DNA of 6,896 bases from assembly GCA_937942115.1 (NCBI GenBank), contig CALDFY010000193.1, forward strand, positions 1 through 6,896, read 5' to 3'. This DNA is from an uncultured Anaerolineae bacterium (GTDB lineage Bacteria > Chloroflexota > Anaerolineae > B4-G1 > DUEL01). The number at the start of each line of letters is the position of its first letter. Within the stretch, counting starts at the first letter, position 1. A model generated the notes under the pieces. It was not told the origin of the DNA. It did not search any database and was given only the letters and a program-made list of their open reading frames with translations. The position numbers and the translations under genes are program-made. Positions 1 through 6,646 of the stretch are shown here, piece after piece.

Positions 1-16
1 CGGGCCGCCGCCGCTT

Positions 17-43
17 GTAGCGCAAGATTTAATCTTGCGCTAC
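17..43. repeat. Perfect 27-bp palindrome overlapping the A2M stop codon
   Basis: The arms GTAGCGCAAGATT (17-29) and AATCTTGCGCTAC (31-43) are perfect inverted repeats around a single central base. The A2M reading frame enters the element and ends inside it: the codons for Val-Ala-Gln-Asp and the TAA (31-29) come from the palindrome. Close relatives occur at 6433 and 6475. In the RNA it would form a stem of about 11 bp with a 5-nt loop. No T-tract follows in the direction of the gene, so it is not a classical intrinsic terminator, though it could protect the 3' end. Confidence 0.85.
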
Positions 44-3000
44 TGTGAACACCACCCCGTCCCCCCGACCCATCACCTCCGGGAAGTACATCTCATAGGC
101 TGTGGGCGGCAGGACCCGGTACTCCCCCGCCAGCCCCACCTGCAACAGGTAGGTGTACTCGTAGGTGCCGCGCGGGAGTTCGGTGGCAAACAGCACCAGT
201 TTCTCGTCCCGCAGGTCGGTGTCGGCGAACCACCACCAGCCCCAGCCCCAGCGGCGCCACTCCCGGTCGGTGCGGACCAACTCCGGCCGCTCGCCCACCA
301 CGCTCGTCGTCAGGAGGCTCCGGTCCACCGGATCCGTCCCCGCCGGGAACGGGTCCTCCACCACCACGTAGTTCAGGTCCGTCGGCGCGATGATGGTCAG
401 CCGGACCCGCAGGAGATCGCCCACGCGGGCCTCGGTGACCGGCCGGCAGTCCTTCTCGCAGTCCGCCCGCTCGTAGACCCGCCCCACGACCACCCCCCGG
501 TTCAGGGCCTGCACCTCCTCCACCGGCAGGTAGCCGCGCAGGTGGACGGTGTAGTAGAGGCGGCCCGGCCCCTCGCCCCGGGCGATCTCCACCCGGTTCG
601 CCCGATCCACGAAGAGGTCCTTGACCGCCACCCGCAACTCCTTCACCTCCTGGACGGTTTCGGGGGTCACCTGGCCGGAGCCCAGGTCGCGGCCGTTGAC
701 CCGCACGCCCCAGGCGTAGTTCCCTTCCAGTTCCCGCGTCGCCACCAGCCAGTCCGTCAGCGCGATCAGCGCCCAGGCCGTCTCCTGCGTCGTCTCCCAG
801 TGGTCGGCGGTGCGGGCCCGCATCAGCCAGCGGACCGTCCCCGGCGCCAGCCCGTTCTTCGGGTCAAAGCGGGCCAGCAGGGCCAGGACGATGGCCGTCG
901 TCCGGGTGTCGGTGTTCCAGTTCCAGCGGTCCGGCTCCGCCTCCTGCCAGCGGACGCTCGTCCCGCTCATCACCGCCGCACTCGTCAGGTCGGCGATGAT
1001 GGTCCGGAGGCGCGGGTCCTCCGGATTCAGGATGCCCAGCGCCAGGCCCAGGTACGCCCGTCCATAATAACTCAGCCGCCCGCGTACCTCGTAGAGGTTC
1101 GCCAGGTCCGCCTCGCGCGCCTGCCCGGCCTCCGCCAGGACGTAGAGGATGAAGGCCTGCCGGTTGGCCTGGGTCGGGTTCTTCAGTTCGTCTACCGGCT
1201 TGATCCGCATCCGCAGATAGTCCACCCCGTTGCGGATGACCCTCTCCTCCACCGCGAAACCGGCCTCCTTCGCCTTGACCAGCCCGAAAACGACGTAGGC
1301 GGTGGTCAGCGGGTTGGACTGGTCGTTCTGCCACCAGCCCCAGCCGCCGTCCGGGTGCTGGCGCTGGTAGAGTTTCTGGACGGCGTAAGTGACCCGTTCC
1401 CGCAGTTTCGCCTCCAGTTCCGGCTTCGCCAGCCCCAGTTCCTTCAGCGCCCGGTAGGTGAGGACGTTGGGCAGGAAGCGGGAGACCAACTGCTCGGTGC
1501 ACTCGTAGGGGTAGTGCTCCAGATACGTCAGCCCGCCCGTCATCCCGGCGGCCAGCGATGGCTCCAGTTTGACCGTCAGGTCGCCCTGGGTGGGGTCTAT
1601 GGACGGCGGCAGGACGACCGCCTCCAGGGTGCTTCCGGCCTCGGCCAGTTGTCCGGCGGTGCCGACCATCTCCAGCGCGGAGTACCGGTAGACGGGCAGG
1701 TACTGGTCGGGTGGGAGGCCGGCCGGGGGTTTGGTGGCGTCGGAGAGGCCGCCGCCCTGGGCCCGGAAGACCAGGTCGGCCCGGTCGCCGGTGAAATCGC
1801 GCGGCACCTCCACCGGCCACTCCACCCGCACCTTGCCCCTCGCAGGGATGGTCACCTTCTGGCGCGCCTCGCCCAGCATCCGCAGGCCCGGCGCCTCCAG
1901 CGAGACCTCCACCTCCAGGGAACGGTCGGTGTTGTTGTGGACGACGGCCGCCAGGTCCGCCCGGTCGCCCACCACGAAGAAGCGGGGCGTCACCGGCCGG
2001 ACCAGCAGGTCCTTCGTGGAGAGGATTTCCAGTTCGGTCTGGCCCACCTGTAGGGGCAACCCTTGCGGTTGCCCCCCTTGCGGTTGCCCTGCCGGGGCAG
2101 GGGCCAGCCCTGCCCCTACCGCCCGGGCCTCTATGTGCCAGGTGGTCAGTTGGTCGGGCAGTTTGAAGGAGACGGTCGCCCGGCCCCGCGCATCGGTGCG
2201 GACGGACGGCGCCCAGAAGGCGGTATCGGGGAACTCCTGGCGGATGAACTCCGCGCCCATGACGGCCATTTCGGCGCCGCCACCGCCGCCCTTCGCCTCT
2301 TTGGCGATACGGACGCTGATGCGGTCTACGGAAATGGAGAGGTTATCGGCGGTGCGGACGCCCAGGCCGCGCCGGCCGTAGAAGGCCTCCACAATGGACG
2401 GCGCGTTGGGCGGGGCCAGCGTCAGGACGGACTTATCCACCACCGCCAGCCCGACCTCCGCCTCCACCGGCTTCCCCTCCGAGTCCGTCACCTCTATGTT
2501 CAGGTTGACGGTCTCGCGCGGGCCGTAGTGCTCGCCCTTCAGGATGTCCCGGTCCGGGGTGATACGGACCGTCAACTCCTGCTTCTCGGCGGAGACCCCG
2601 AAGGAGACGTAGCCCAGCCGGTAGCCGGGGACGGGGTTCGTCTCGTCCACGCCCTTGACCAGGACGACAGAGACGAAGGCGTTGGGGGCCATTTCGGCGG
2701 TGATGGGCAGGTCTATCGTCTCCGCGTTGCCCGGAAGGGTCTGGACCCAGTGGCGGATGATGTGGCCCCGCTCCACGGTGACCAGCGCCGTCACCGGGCC
2801 CTGGAAGGGCGACGGGATGAGGATTTTCGCCGTCTCGCCGGGCCGGTACTCCCGCTTGTCGGCGATGAGGTAGATGCGGTCGTTGTTCTCCTGCCGCCAG
2901 GAGACGTACTCCCGCCCGGAGACCCACAGCCATGTCGCCGAGACGACGCGGTTGCCCTTCTCGTCCATCCCCTCGGCCTTGATGACGTAACTCCCGCCCG

Positions 3001-6000
3001 ACGGCGGGGTGAAGGCGACCGTCCCCTCCCCCTTCTCGTCCGTCGTCACCGTAGTCGTGGCGACGACGGTGTCGGAGACCGTCCAGGTCCAGTAGACGTT
3101 GCCGTACTCGTCCTCCTCCTGGACGTTCAGCCACTCCCGCCGGTTGAGGGTGAGGGTGAGGGGGACGCGGGCGACGGGGCCGCCCTCCCAGTCCACGGTG
3201 CGGATGTCCACCGGTTGCTCCTCCCCCTCAACGCCGACGTACTGCCGGACCCGCAGGCCGATGTAGAAGAGGCCCTTGTGGACCCGGACCCGGGCCCGGT
3301 TGGAGACGGACTGATCGCTGACGTCGGTGACGGTGGCCTCAAGGGTGAACTGCTGGCTGAAGAGGGCGTCGCGGATGTCGGCGGGGACGGAGAAGACGAA
3401 GCGGCCCTCGGCGTCGGTGGTCCCTTCGCCATCGGCGATGACGCGGCCGTAGCCGGGCACTTCCTGCGGCTGCCACCAGTCCCACCGGCTGGTGTCGGTC
3501 CAATCCCACCAGCCGGGGACGTCGGGCCGGAACCAGGCGTCCTGGGTCATCAGCGTCCAGCGGACCTTTGCGTCGGCGACGGGGCCACCGAAGAAGTAGG
3601 TCGCCTGGACGGTCACGTTGATCCGGTCGCCCGTCAGAACCTGGTCCTTATCCGGGGTGACGGTCACCTGGAACTCCGGGCGGCGGTACATCGCCACCTG
3701 GAAGCCGACGCCGTCGGTCTGCTTTTTGTATTTCACCTCAATGTAGTAGTAGCCCAGGCCGGCCTCAGGGGCCAGGGTGAACTGCCCGTTGAAGGTGCCC
3801 AGGTCGGAGAGGGGCAGGGTCTCCTCGTAGATTTTCTCGCCCTGGTCGTTGCGGACGGTGACGGCGACGGTGTCGCCGGCCGGGGGCAGGGTGTAGCGGG
3901 CATCGTCCTCCGCCCGGACGACGCCCCGGAAGTAGACGGGCTGGCCGGGCCGGTAGATGGGCCGGTCGGTGTAGACGTGGATGCGGTAGGGGCGGACGTA
4001 GAACTCCGAGGAGAGGCCGAAGTCCCAGGGGCCGACGCCGTTGTACCAGTCTATGTGGACGACGGAGAAGTTCGGCTCGCCGGGCGCGCCGGAGTAGGCC
4101 AGGAAGGTCGTCCAGAGGTCCTCCAGGGGCGGGAAGCCGGTGCGGAGGACGCCGTCGGCATCGGTGGTGCCGCGCGCAGTGACGGTGCCGGACTTCCCGT
4201 AGACGGTGACCGGCAGGTTGGGGACGGGTTTGCCGGTGGCCAGGTCGGTGGCCCAGACCAGCACCTCGCGCGGGGCCAGTTTCAGGGTCAGGTGGGTGCG
4301 GGTGACGACCAGGATGTGGCGAGTGGGGCTCCAGCCCAGTCGGCGGGTCTCCGGGGCGGAGATTTCCAGGAAGTAGAGGCCAGGCGGGAGGGGCCCCTTG
4401 TCCTCGGCCAGGTCAATCCGCTGGTAGCGGGCCTCGTTCAGCGGCGCCTCCACCGGAATCGTCCACCGGCGGATGATCCGCTCCTCCGCCGGGCGGAATG
4501 GCTCCCAGACCGACCACCAGTCGCCGGTGGTCAGGCGCTGGAACTCCTCCCAGGTCAGCCGGGCGAGGGAGACATCTATCTGGGTGACGTTGAGGTAGGA
4601 CGCGTAGACGTAAGTGGACGTGTAGGCGTTGTAGAGGCCGATATTCCCCGGCACCTGCAGGTAGACGGCCGGGTCCAGCGGGCGGGTGGAGAAGCGAACA
4701 ACGGTGTCCTTGCCGACCGTGTTGCCGTAGGGGTCGGCCATGCGGCCGCCCAGGCGGACCTCCCAGGAGGTGGACGCAGGCGGGCTCCAGTTGAGGACAA
4801 AGGAATTCTCCCACGGGTCCCAGTAGGTGTAGACGCGGGTCGGTTCGGGGATGATGGTGATGTTGGGCATCAGGGTGGAGACGTCCATGGGGGCGGAGAA
4901 CTTGATGGTGAACTCGGTGCCCGGGTAGGCGTCCTTCGTCCCGTCGGAGGGGGAAGTGATGACGATGCGGGGGTAGGGGACGGTGCGGAAGGACCACTTG
5001 TACGGGGCCTTCAGGGGGGCCGCGCCCTGCGCGGAGAGGGCCGTCTGCTCCAGGGTGATGAGGTACTCCGTGTCCAGGTCCAGCCGTCCCTCGGGGATGA
5101 AGGACATCACCGTGTCGTTCTCGCTCCACTGGAAGCGGCCGGGGACGCGGGATTCGCTCCGCAGGGGCTTCAGGGAGAAGGCGGCCTGAGTAGAGGCCCG
5201 GTCCATCGGCTGGCTGAAGGTGATTTTGACGGTCTGGGTGAGGGGGACGAGGGTGGAGCCGGTGGCCGGCTCCACGAAGAGGACGTAGGGGGCCTCAACG
5301 GTGAACTGCCAGGAGAAGTCCTCCTCCAGGACGCCGCCGGTGGTATCGGAGAGGCCGGCGGGGACGGTGGCCCGGTAAGTCTTGCCGGGGACGAAGCCCG
5401 CTTTGGGCCGGAAGACGTAGATGGACGTGTTGACCCACTCCCCGGTCCCCTCCACGGGCGGGTCAAAGACGACGGGGACAGGCATATCGGCCACGGGCGC
5501 GCTGACCAGTTGCAGGGGGACGACGGGCCGGTTGAACATAATGGTGACGGGGGTATCCGGCGGGATGTCGCGCGCGCCCGGCTCCGGCATGACCTGGGCG
5601 ACCTCCAGGTAGCCGACGGTGGCGAAGGTGAACTCTACTTCCTCCTTCAGCGGGAGACCCTCGGCGGATTTGGCGGTGGGTTCCAGTTTGACCCGGTAGC
5701 GGGTGGCCCGCTTCCACTGGTCTTTGGGGGTGAAGACCAGGGTGACCGGGTCGGGCCAGGAGAAGGTGCCCTCCACCTTCGGCTCAATGCGGAACGCGGC
5801 CTCCACGGATGCCCGGTCCATGGGCTGGTCAAAGACCAGGCGGAGGGGCCGGTCCAGGGGCGTCTCCTCGCCCCGCGCCGGGGAACGGACGATGAGGAGG
5901 GGGTGGGTGGCGGGGAGAGGCGGCGCGGTGGGGGTGGGAGTAGCGCGCGGGCGGAAGGGGAGGGTGGGAAGCGTGCAGGAAAGTACCATGCTGAGCATCA

Positions 6001-6043
6001 GGGTCAGCAGCAGCGGCAGGGTCCAGAAACGGTTGCGGCTCAT
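29..6043 (-). CDS. Thioester-containing bacterial alpha-2-macroglobulin family lipoprotein (YfhM-like)
   Basis: Predicted membrane-anchored broad protease trap of about 2004 residues. In the known family, protease cleavage of a bait region triggers collapse and covalent capture through a Cys-Gln thioester. Seen: signal peptide with hydrophobic core at residues 9-21 and lipobox VLSC (lipidated Cys23); Thr/Pro-rich linker to about 46; four Big_5-type Ig-like domains (about 48-142, 145-249, 253-354, 359-454; the first and third share QPMDRAS); macroglobulin-type beta domains about 459-1044, with TDRPIYRPGQ at 692-701; bait-region domain about 1057-1209; flexible stretch with five Gly at 1252-1256; A2M domain from about 1271 (DTAFWAP 1273-1279); thioester domain about 1479-1770 with CTEQ at 1515-1518 and PDGGWGWW near 1564-1571; C-terminal macroglobulin domain to 2004. 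Residues 1310-1332 are encoded by a palindromic repeat. The ATG at 6043 is preferred because it has a strong ribosome binding site and precedes the signal peptide. An in-frame ATG at 6121 lies at the predicted transcription start. E. coli YfhM is paired with the peptidoglycan synthase gene pbpC; no partner gene is visible here. Confidence 0.95.
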   Translation of the reverse strand: MSRNRFWTLPLLLTLMLSMVLSCTLPTLPFRPRATPTPTAPPLPATHPLLIVRSPARGEETPLDRPLRLVFDQPMDRASVEAAFRIEPKVEGTFSWPDPVTLVFTPKDQWKRATRYRVKLEPTAKSAEGLPLKEEVEFTFATVGYLEVAQVMPEPGARDIPPDTPVTIMFNRPVVPLQLVSAPVADMPVPVVFDPPVEGTGEWVNTSIYVFRPKAGFVPGKTYRATVPAGLSDTTGGVLEEDFSWQFTVEAPYVLFVEPATGSTLVPLTQTVKITFSQPMDRASTQAAFSLKPLRSESRVPGRFQWSENDTVMSFIPEGRLDLDTEYLITLEQTALSAQGAAPLKAPYKWSFRTVPYPRIVITSPSDGTKDAYPGTEFTIKFSAPMDVSTLMPNITIIPEPTRVYTYWDPWENSFVLNWSPPASTSWEVRLGGRMADPYGNTVGKDTVVRFSTRPLDPAVYLQVPGNIGLYNAYTSTYVYASYLNVTQIDVSLARLTWEEFQRLTTGDWWSVWEPFRPAEERIIRRWTIPVEAPLNEARYQRIDLAEDKGPLPPGLYFLEISAPETRRLGWSPTRHILVVTRTHLTLKLAPREVLVWATDLATGKPVPNLPVTVYGKSGTVTARGTTDADGVLRTGFPPLEDLWTTFLAYSGAPGEPNFSVVHIDWYNGVGPWDFGLSSEFYVRPYRIHVYTDRPIYRPGQPVYFRGVVRAEDDARYTLPPAGDTVAVTVRNDQGEKIYEETLPLSDLGTFNGQFTLAPEAGLGYYYIEVKYKKQTDGVGFQVAMYRRPEFQVTVTPDKDQVLTGDRINVTVQATYFFGGPVADAKVRWTLMTQDAWFRPDVPGWWDWTDTSRWDWWQPQEVPGYGRVIADGEGTTDAEGRFVFSVPADIRDALFSQQFTLEATVTDVSDQSVSNRARVRVHKGLFYIGLRVRQYVGVEGEEQPVDIRTVDWEGGPVARVPLTLTLNRREWLNVQEEDEYGNVYWTWTVSDTVVATTTVTTDEKGEGTVAFTPPSGGSYVIKAEGMDEKGNRVVSATWLWVSGREYVSWRQENNDRIYLIADKREYRPGETAKILIPSPFQGPVTALVTVERGHIIRHWVQTLPGNAETIDLPITAEMAPNAFVSVVLVKGVDETNPVPGYRLGYVSFGVSAEKQELTVRITPDRDILKGEHYGPRETVNLNIEVTDSEGKPVEAEVGLAVVDKSVLTLAPPNAPSIVEAFYGRRGLGVRTADNLSISVDRISVRIAKEAKGGGGGAEMAVMGAEFIRQEFPDTAFWAPSVRTDARGRATVSFKLPDQLTTWHIEARAVGAGLAPAPAGQPQGGQPQGLPLQVGQTELEILSTKDLLVRPVTPRFFVVGDRADLAAVVHNNTDRSLEVEVSLEAPGLRMLGEARQKVTIPARGKVRVEWPVEVPRDFTGDRADLVFRAQGGGLSDATKPPAGLPPDQYLPVYRYSALEMVGTAGQLAEAGSTLEAVVLPPSIDPTQGDLTVKLEPSLAAGMTGGLTYLEHYPYECTEQLVSRFLPNVLTYRALKELGLAKPELEAKLRERVTYAVQKLYQRQHPDGGWGWWQNDQSNPLTTAYVVFGLVKAKEAGFAVEERVIRNGVDYLRMRIKPVDELKNPTQANRQAFILYVLAEAGQAREADLANLYEVRGRLSYYGRAYLGLALGILNPEDPRLRTIIADLTSAAVMSGTSVRWQEAEPDRWNWNTDTRTTAIVLALLARFDPKNGLAPGTVRWLMRARTADHWETTQETAWALIALTDWLVATRELEGNYAWGVRVNGRDLGSGQVTPETVQEVKELRVAVKDLFVDRANRVEIARGEGPGRLYYTVHLRGYLPVEEVQALNRGVVVGRVYERADCEKDCRPVTEARVGDLLRVRLTIIAPTDLNYVVVEDPFPAGTDPVDRSLLTTSVVGERPELVRTDREWRRWGWGWWWFADTDLRDEKLVLFATELPRGTYEYTYLLQVGLAGEYRVLPPTAYEMYFPEVMGRGDGVVFTVAQD
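2050..2119. repeat. Pair of inverted REP-like hairpins (BIME-like) inside the A2M coding sequence
   Basis: Two units face each other. On the plus strand, GTAG (2050-2053) is followed by an 8-bp hairpin: GGGCAACC 2054-2061, 5-nt loop, GGTTGCCC 2067-2074. On the minus strand, GTAG (2119-2116) is followed by another 8-bp hairpin: GGGCAGGG 2115-2108, 5-nt loop, CCCTGCCC 2102-2095. The ends therefore form a 9-bp inverted repeat, GTAGGGGCA / TGCCCCTAC. A 15-base direct repeat (2060-2074, 2075-2089) lies within. The element is read in frame and gives a Gly/Ala/Pro/Gln-rich stretch (residues 1310-1332) containing GQPQG twice. GTAG plus hairpin is the known architecture of REP elements mobilised by RAYT transposases; assigning this element to that class is inference. 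Confidence 0.85.
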
Positions 6044-6048
6044 AGCGG

Positions 6049-6055
6049 CTCCTTT
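6049..6055 (-). promoter_or_regulatory. Ribosome binding site of the A2M gene
   Basis: On the minus strand AAAGGAG lies five bases before the ATG at 6043, a near-ideal Shine-Dalgarno match and spacing. It decides the start: the upstream in-frame ATG at 6121 would add 26 residues translated from a low-complexity repeat and would bury the signal peptide. Confidence 0.8.
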
Positions 6056-6066
6056 CGCAGGCGCGA

Positions 6067-6108
6067 AGCGTGAAGCGTGAAAAGGGAAACGTGAAAAGGG
6101 AAACGTGA
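6067..6108 (-). repeat. Pyrimidine-rich tandem repeat in the 5' UTR
   Basis: On the minus (coding) strand the 14-base unit TCACGTTTCCCTTT occurs twice in perfect tandem (6108-6095 and 6094-6081). It is followed by two copies of the shortened 7-base unit TCACGCT (6080-6067). The array sits between the predicted transcription start and the ribosome binding site, so it would be transcribed as an unstructured C/U-rich leader. Copy number could vary by slippage. Whether it has a regulatory role is unknown. Confidence 0.8.
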
Positions 6109-6125
6109 GACGTGTCGGCAATCGC

Positions 6126-6154
6126 AGTATACCACGAATGGGAGGGAATGTCTA
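6126..6154 (-). promoter_or_regulatory. Sigma-70-type promoter for the A2M gene
   Basis: The minus strand reads TAGACA (6154-6149), a 17-base spacer, then TATACT (6131-6126). Each hexamer matches the housekeeping consensus at five of six positions. Transcription would start near 6119, giving a leader of about 75 nt before the ATG at 6043. That leader contains the pyrimidine-rich tandem repeat and the ribosome binding site. No operator-like site was recognised next to it. The call is from consensus only. Confidence 0.6.
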
Positions 6155-6201
6155 CTGTAAAAATTACCAGGTCGTCCGGTGGTCAACCGTTTACGGTCGG
6201 G

Positions 6202-6242
6202 CGGAGATTCGCCCGATGCTAAAGCATCGGGCTCATTCTCCG
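6202..6242. repeat. Two-tier imperfect stem-loop
   Basis: The inner stem GCCCGATGC (6211-6219) pairs with GCATCGGGC (6224-6232) around TAAA. After a small internal loop, an outer stem CGGAGA (6202-6207) pairs with TCTCCG (6237-6242). There is no T-tract on either side, so a simple intrinsic terminator is unlikely. It lies about 50 bp upstream of the A2M promoter and looks like an intergenic palindromic repeat unit. Confidence 0.7.
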
Positions 6243-6258
6243 AAGCCCTTCGGGGCTT
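6240..6258. repeat. Second stem-loop with two alternative folds
   Basis: AAGCCC (6243-6248) can pair with GGGCTT (6253-6258) around TTCG. Alternatively CCGAAG (6240-6245) can pair with CTTCGG (6248-6253). The second fold, and the last bases of the preceding structure, compete for the same nucleotides. It is probably part of the same repeat unit as the stem-loop to its left. No function can be assigned. Confidence 0.55.
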
Positions 6259-6346
6259 GGTATTCTGGAGATGACTTGCAACGACAACCAGCAGGCGTGG
6301 CGCCCTCTCGCAGTGAATGTCCGGCCCGTTGCGGTCGCCTCCTGCA

Positions 6347-6497
6347 GTAGCGGGCAATAAACCCGTAGCGCAAACTTCACCTCGTCATTAGACGCCGGAA
6401 CGGGCTTAGAAGTTCCACCGATTTGTTGTGCTGTAGCGCAAGATTTATCTTGCCCTTCCACGATTCGCCGCACCGTAGCGCCGGATTTATCTTGCGC
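6347..6497. repeat. Cluster of GTAG-footed REP-like palindromic repeats
   Basis: GTAGCG begins at 6347, 6365, 6433 and 6475. The copy at 6433 (GCAAGAT, TT, ATCTTGC) is a near-perfect short palindrome of the same family as the element at 17-43. The copy at 6475 has two mismatches in its left arm. The 6347 copy has a 4-bp CGGG/CCCG stem, and the 6365 copy is decayed. From 6413 the sequence is organised as tandem units of 43 and 42 bases, each starting with TTCCAC and ending with the palindrome; a third partial unit begins at 6498. No direct coding role is supported. Confidence 0.75.
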
Positions 6498-6507
6498 TTC
6501 CACCGGC

Positions 6508-6536
6508 TTGTGATTCGGGAGGATAGCCGTTATAAT
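6508..6536 (+). promoter_or_regulatory. Possible rightward sigma-70 promoter
   Basis: TTGTGA (6508-6513; four of six matches to TTGACA) is followed by a 17-base spacer and a perfect TATAAT (6531-6536). It points right, away from the A2M gene. No credible gene follows inside the window, so it may serve a gene that starts beyond 6896, or it may be a chance match in an AT-richer spot. Confidence 0.4.
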
Positions 6537-6646
6537 AGAATTCGCCTCTCGTTCCTCATTGCGATTGAGCCACAAATACTTCTTCTGGGGTAACTACCTA
6601 TGCCAGGGGCTATAAGCCCAATGGCCCTAACTTTTTCGGCGTGCTG

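Noticed and set aside
17..43. Intrinsic transcription terminator for the A2M gene
   Set aside because: The stem is good, but the sequence following it in the gene's direction is GC-rich with no T-tract, and the stop codon is in the loop region. Rho-type or downstream termination is equally possible.
35..2053. 672-residue open frame on the plus strand, antisense to the A2M gene
   Set aside because: Same codon-aligned shadow. It ends at the single antisense stop created by the CTA codon in the palindrome, and the product is His/Arg/Pro/Val-rich with no recognisable domain.
2063..6073. 1336-residue open frame on the plus strand, antisense to the A2M gene
   Set aside because: It is codon-aligned with the real gene and open only because TTA, CTA and TCA are avoided on the sense strand. 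Its translation is low-complexity Gly/Asp/Val/Arg-rich with no family resemblance.
6044..6121. Upstream ATG at 6121 as the A2M start
   Set aside because: It lies at the predicted transcription start, has no ribosome binding site, and would place 26 repeat-encoded residues before a clear lipoprotein signal.
6040..6357. 105-residue minus-strand frame overlapping the A2M start
   Set aside because: It runs through stem-loops, the promoter and the 5' UTR repeat, and its end overlaps the A2M start region in another frame; the content is repeat-derived.
6347..6510. CRISPR array
   Set aside because: Only two to three imperfect units of 42-43 bases with diverged palindromes and no constant repeat alternating with unique spacers; no cas gene in the window.
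6219..6575. 118-residue open frame on the minus strand with repeated QDKS motifs
   Set aside because: The motif periodicity of 14 residues is simply the 42-base palindromic unit read through. No ribosome binding site or known domain supports it.
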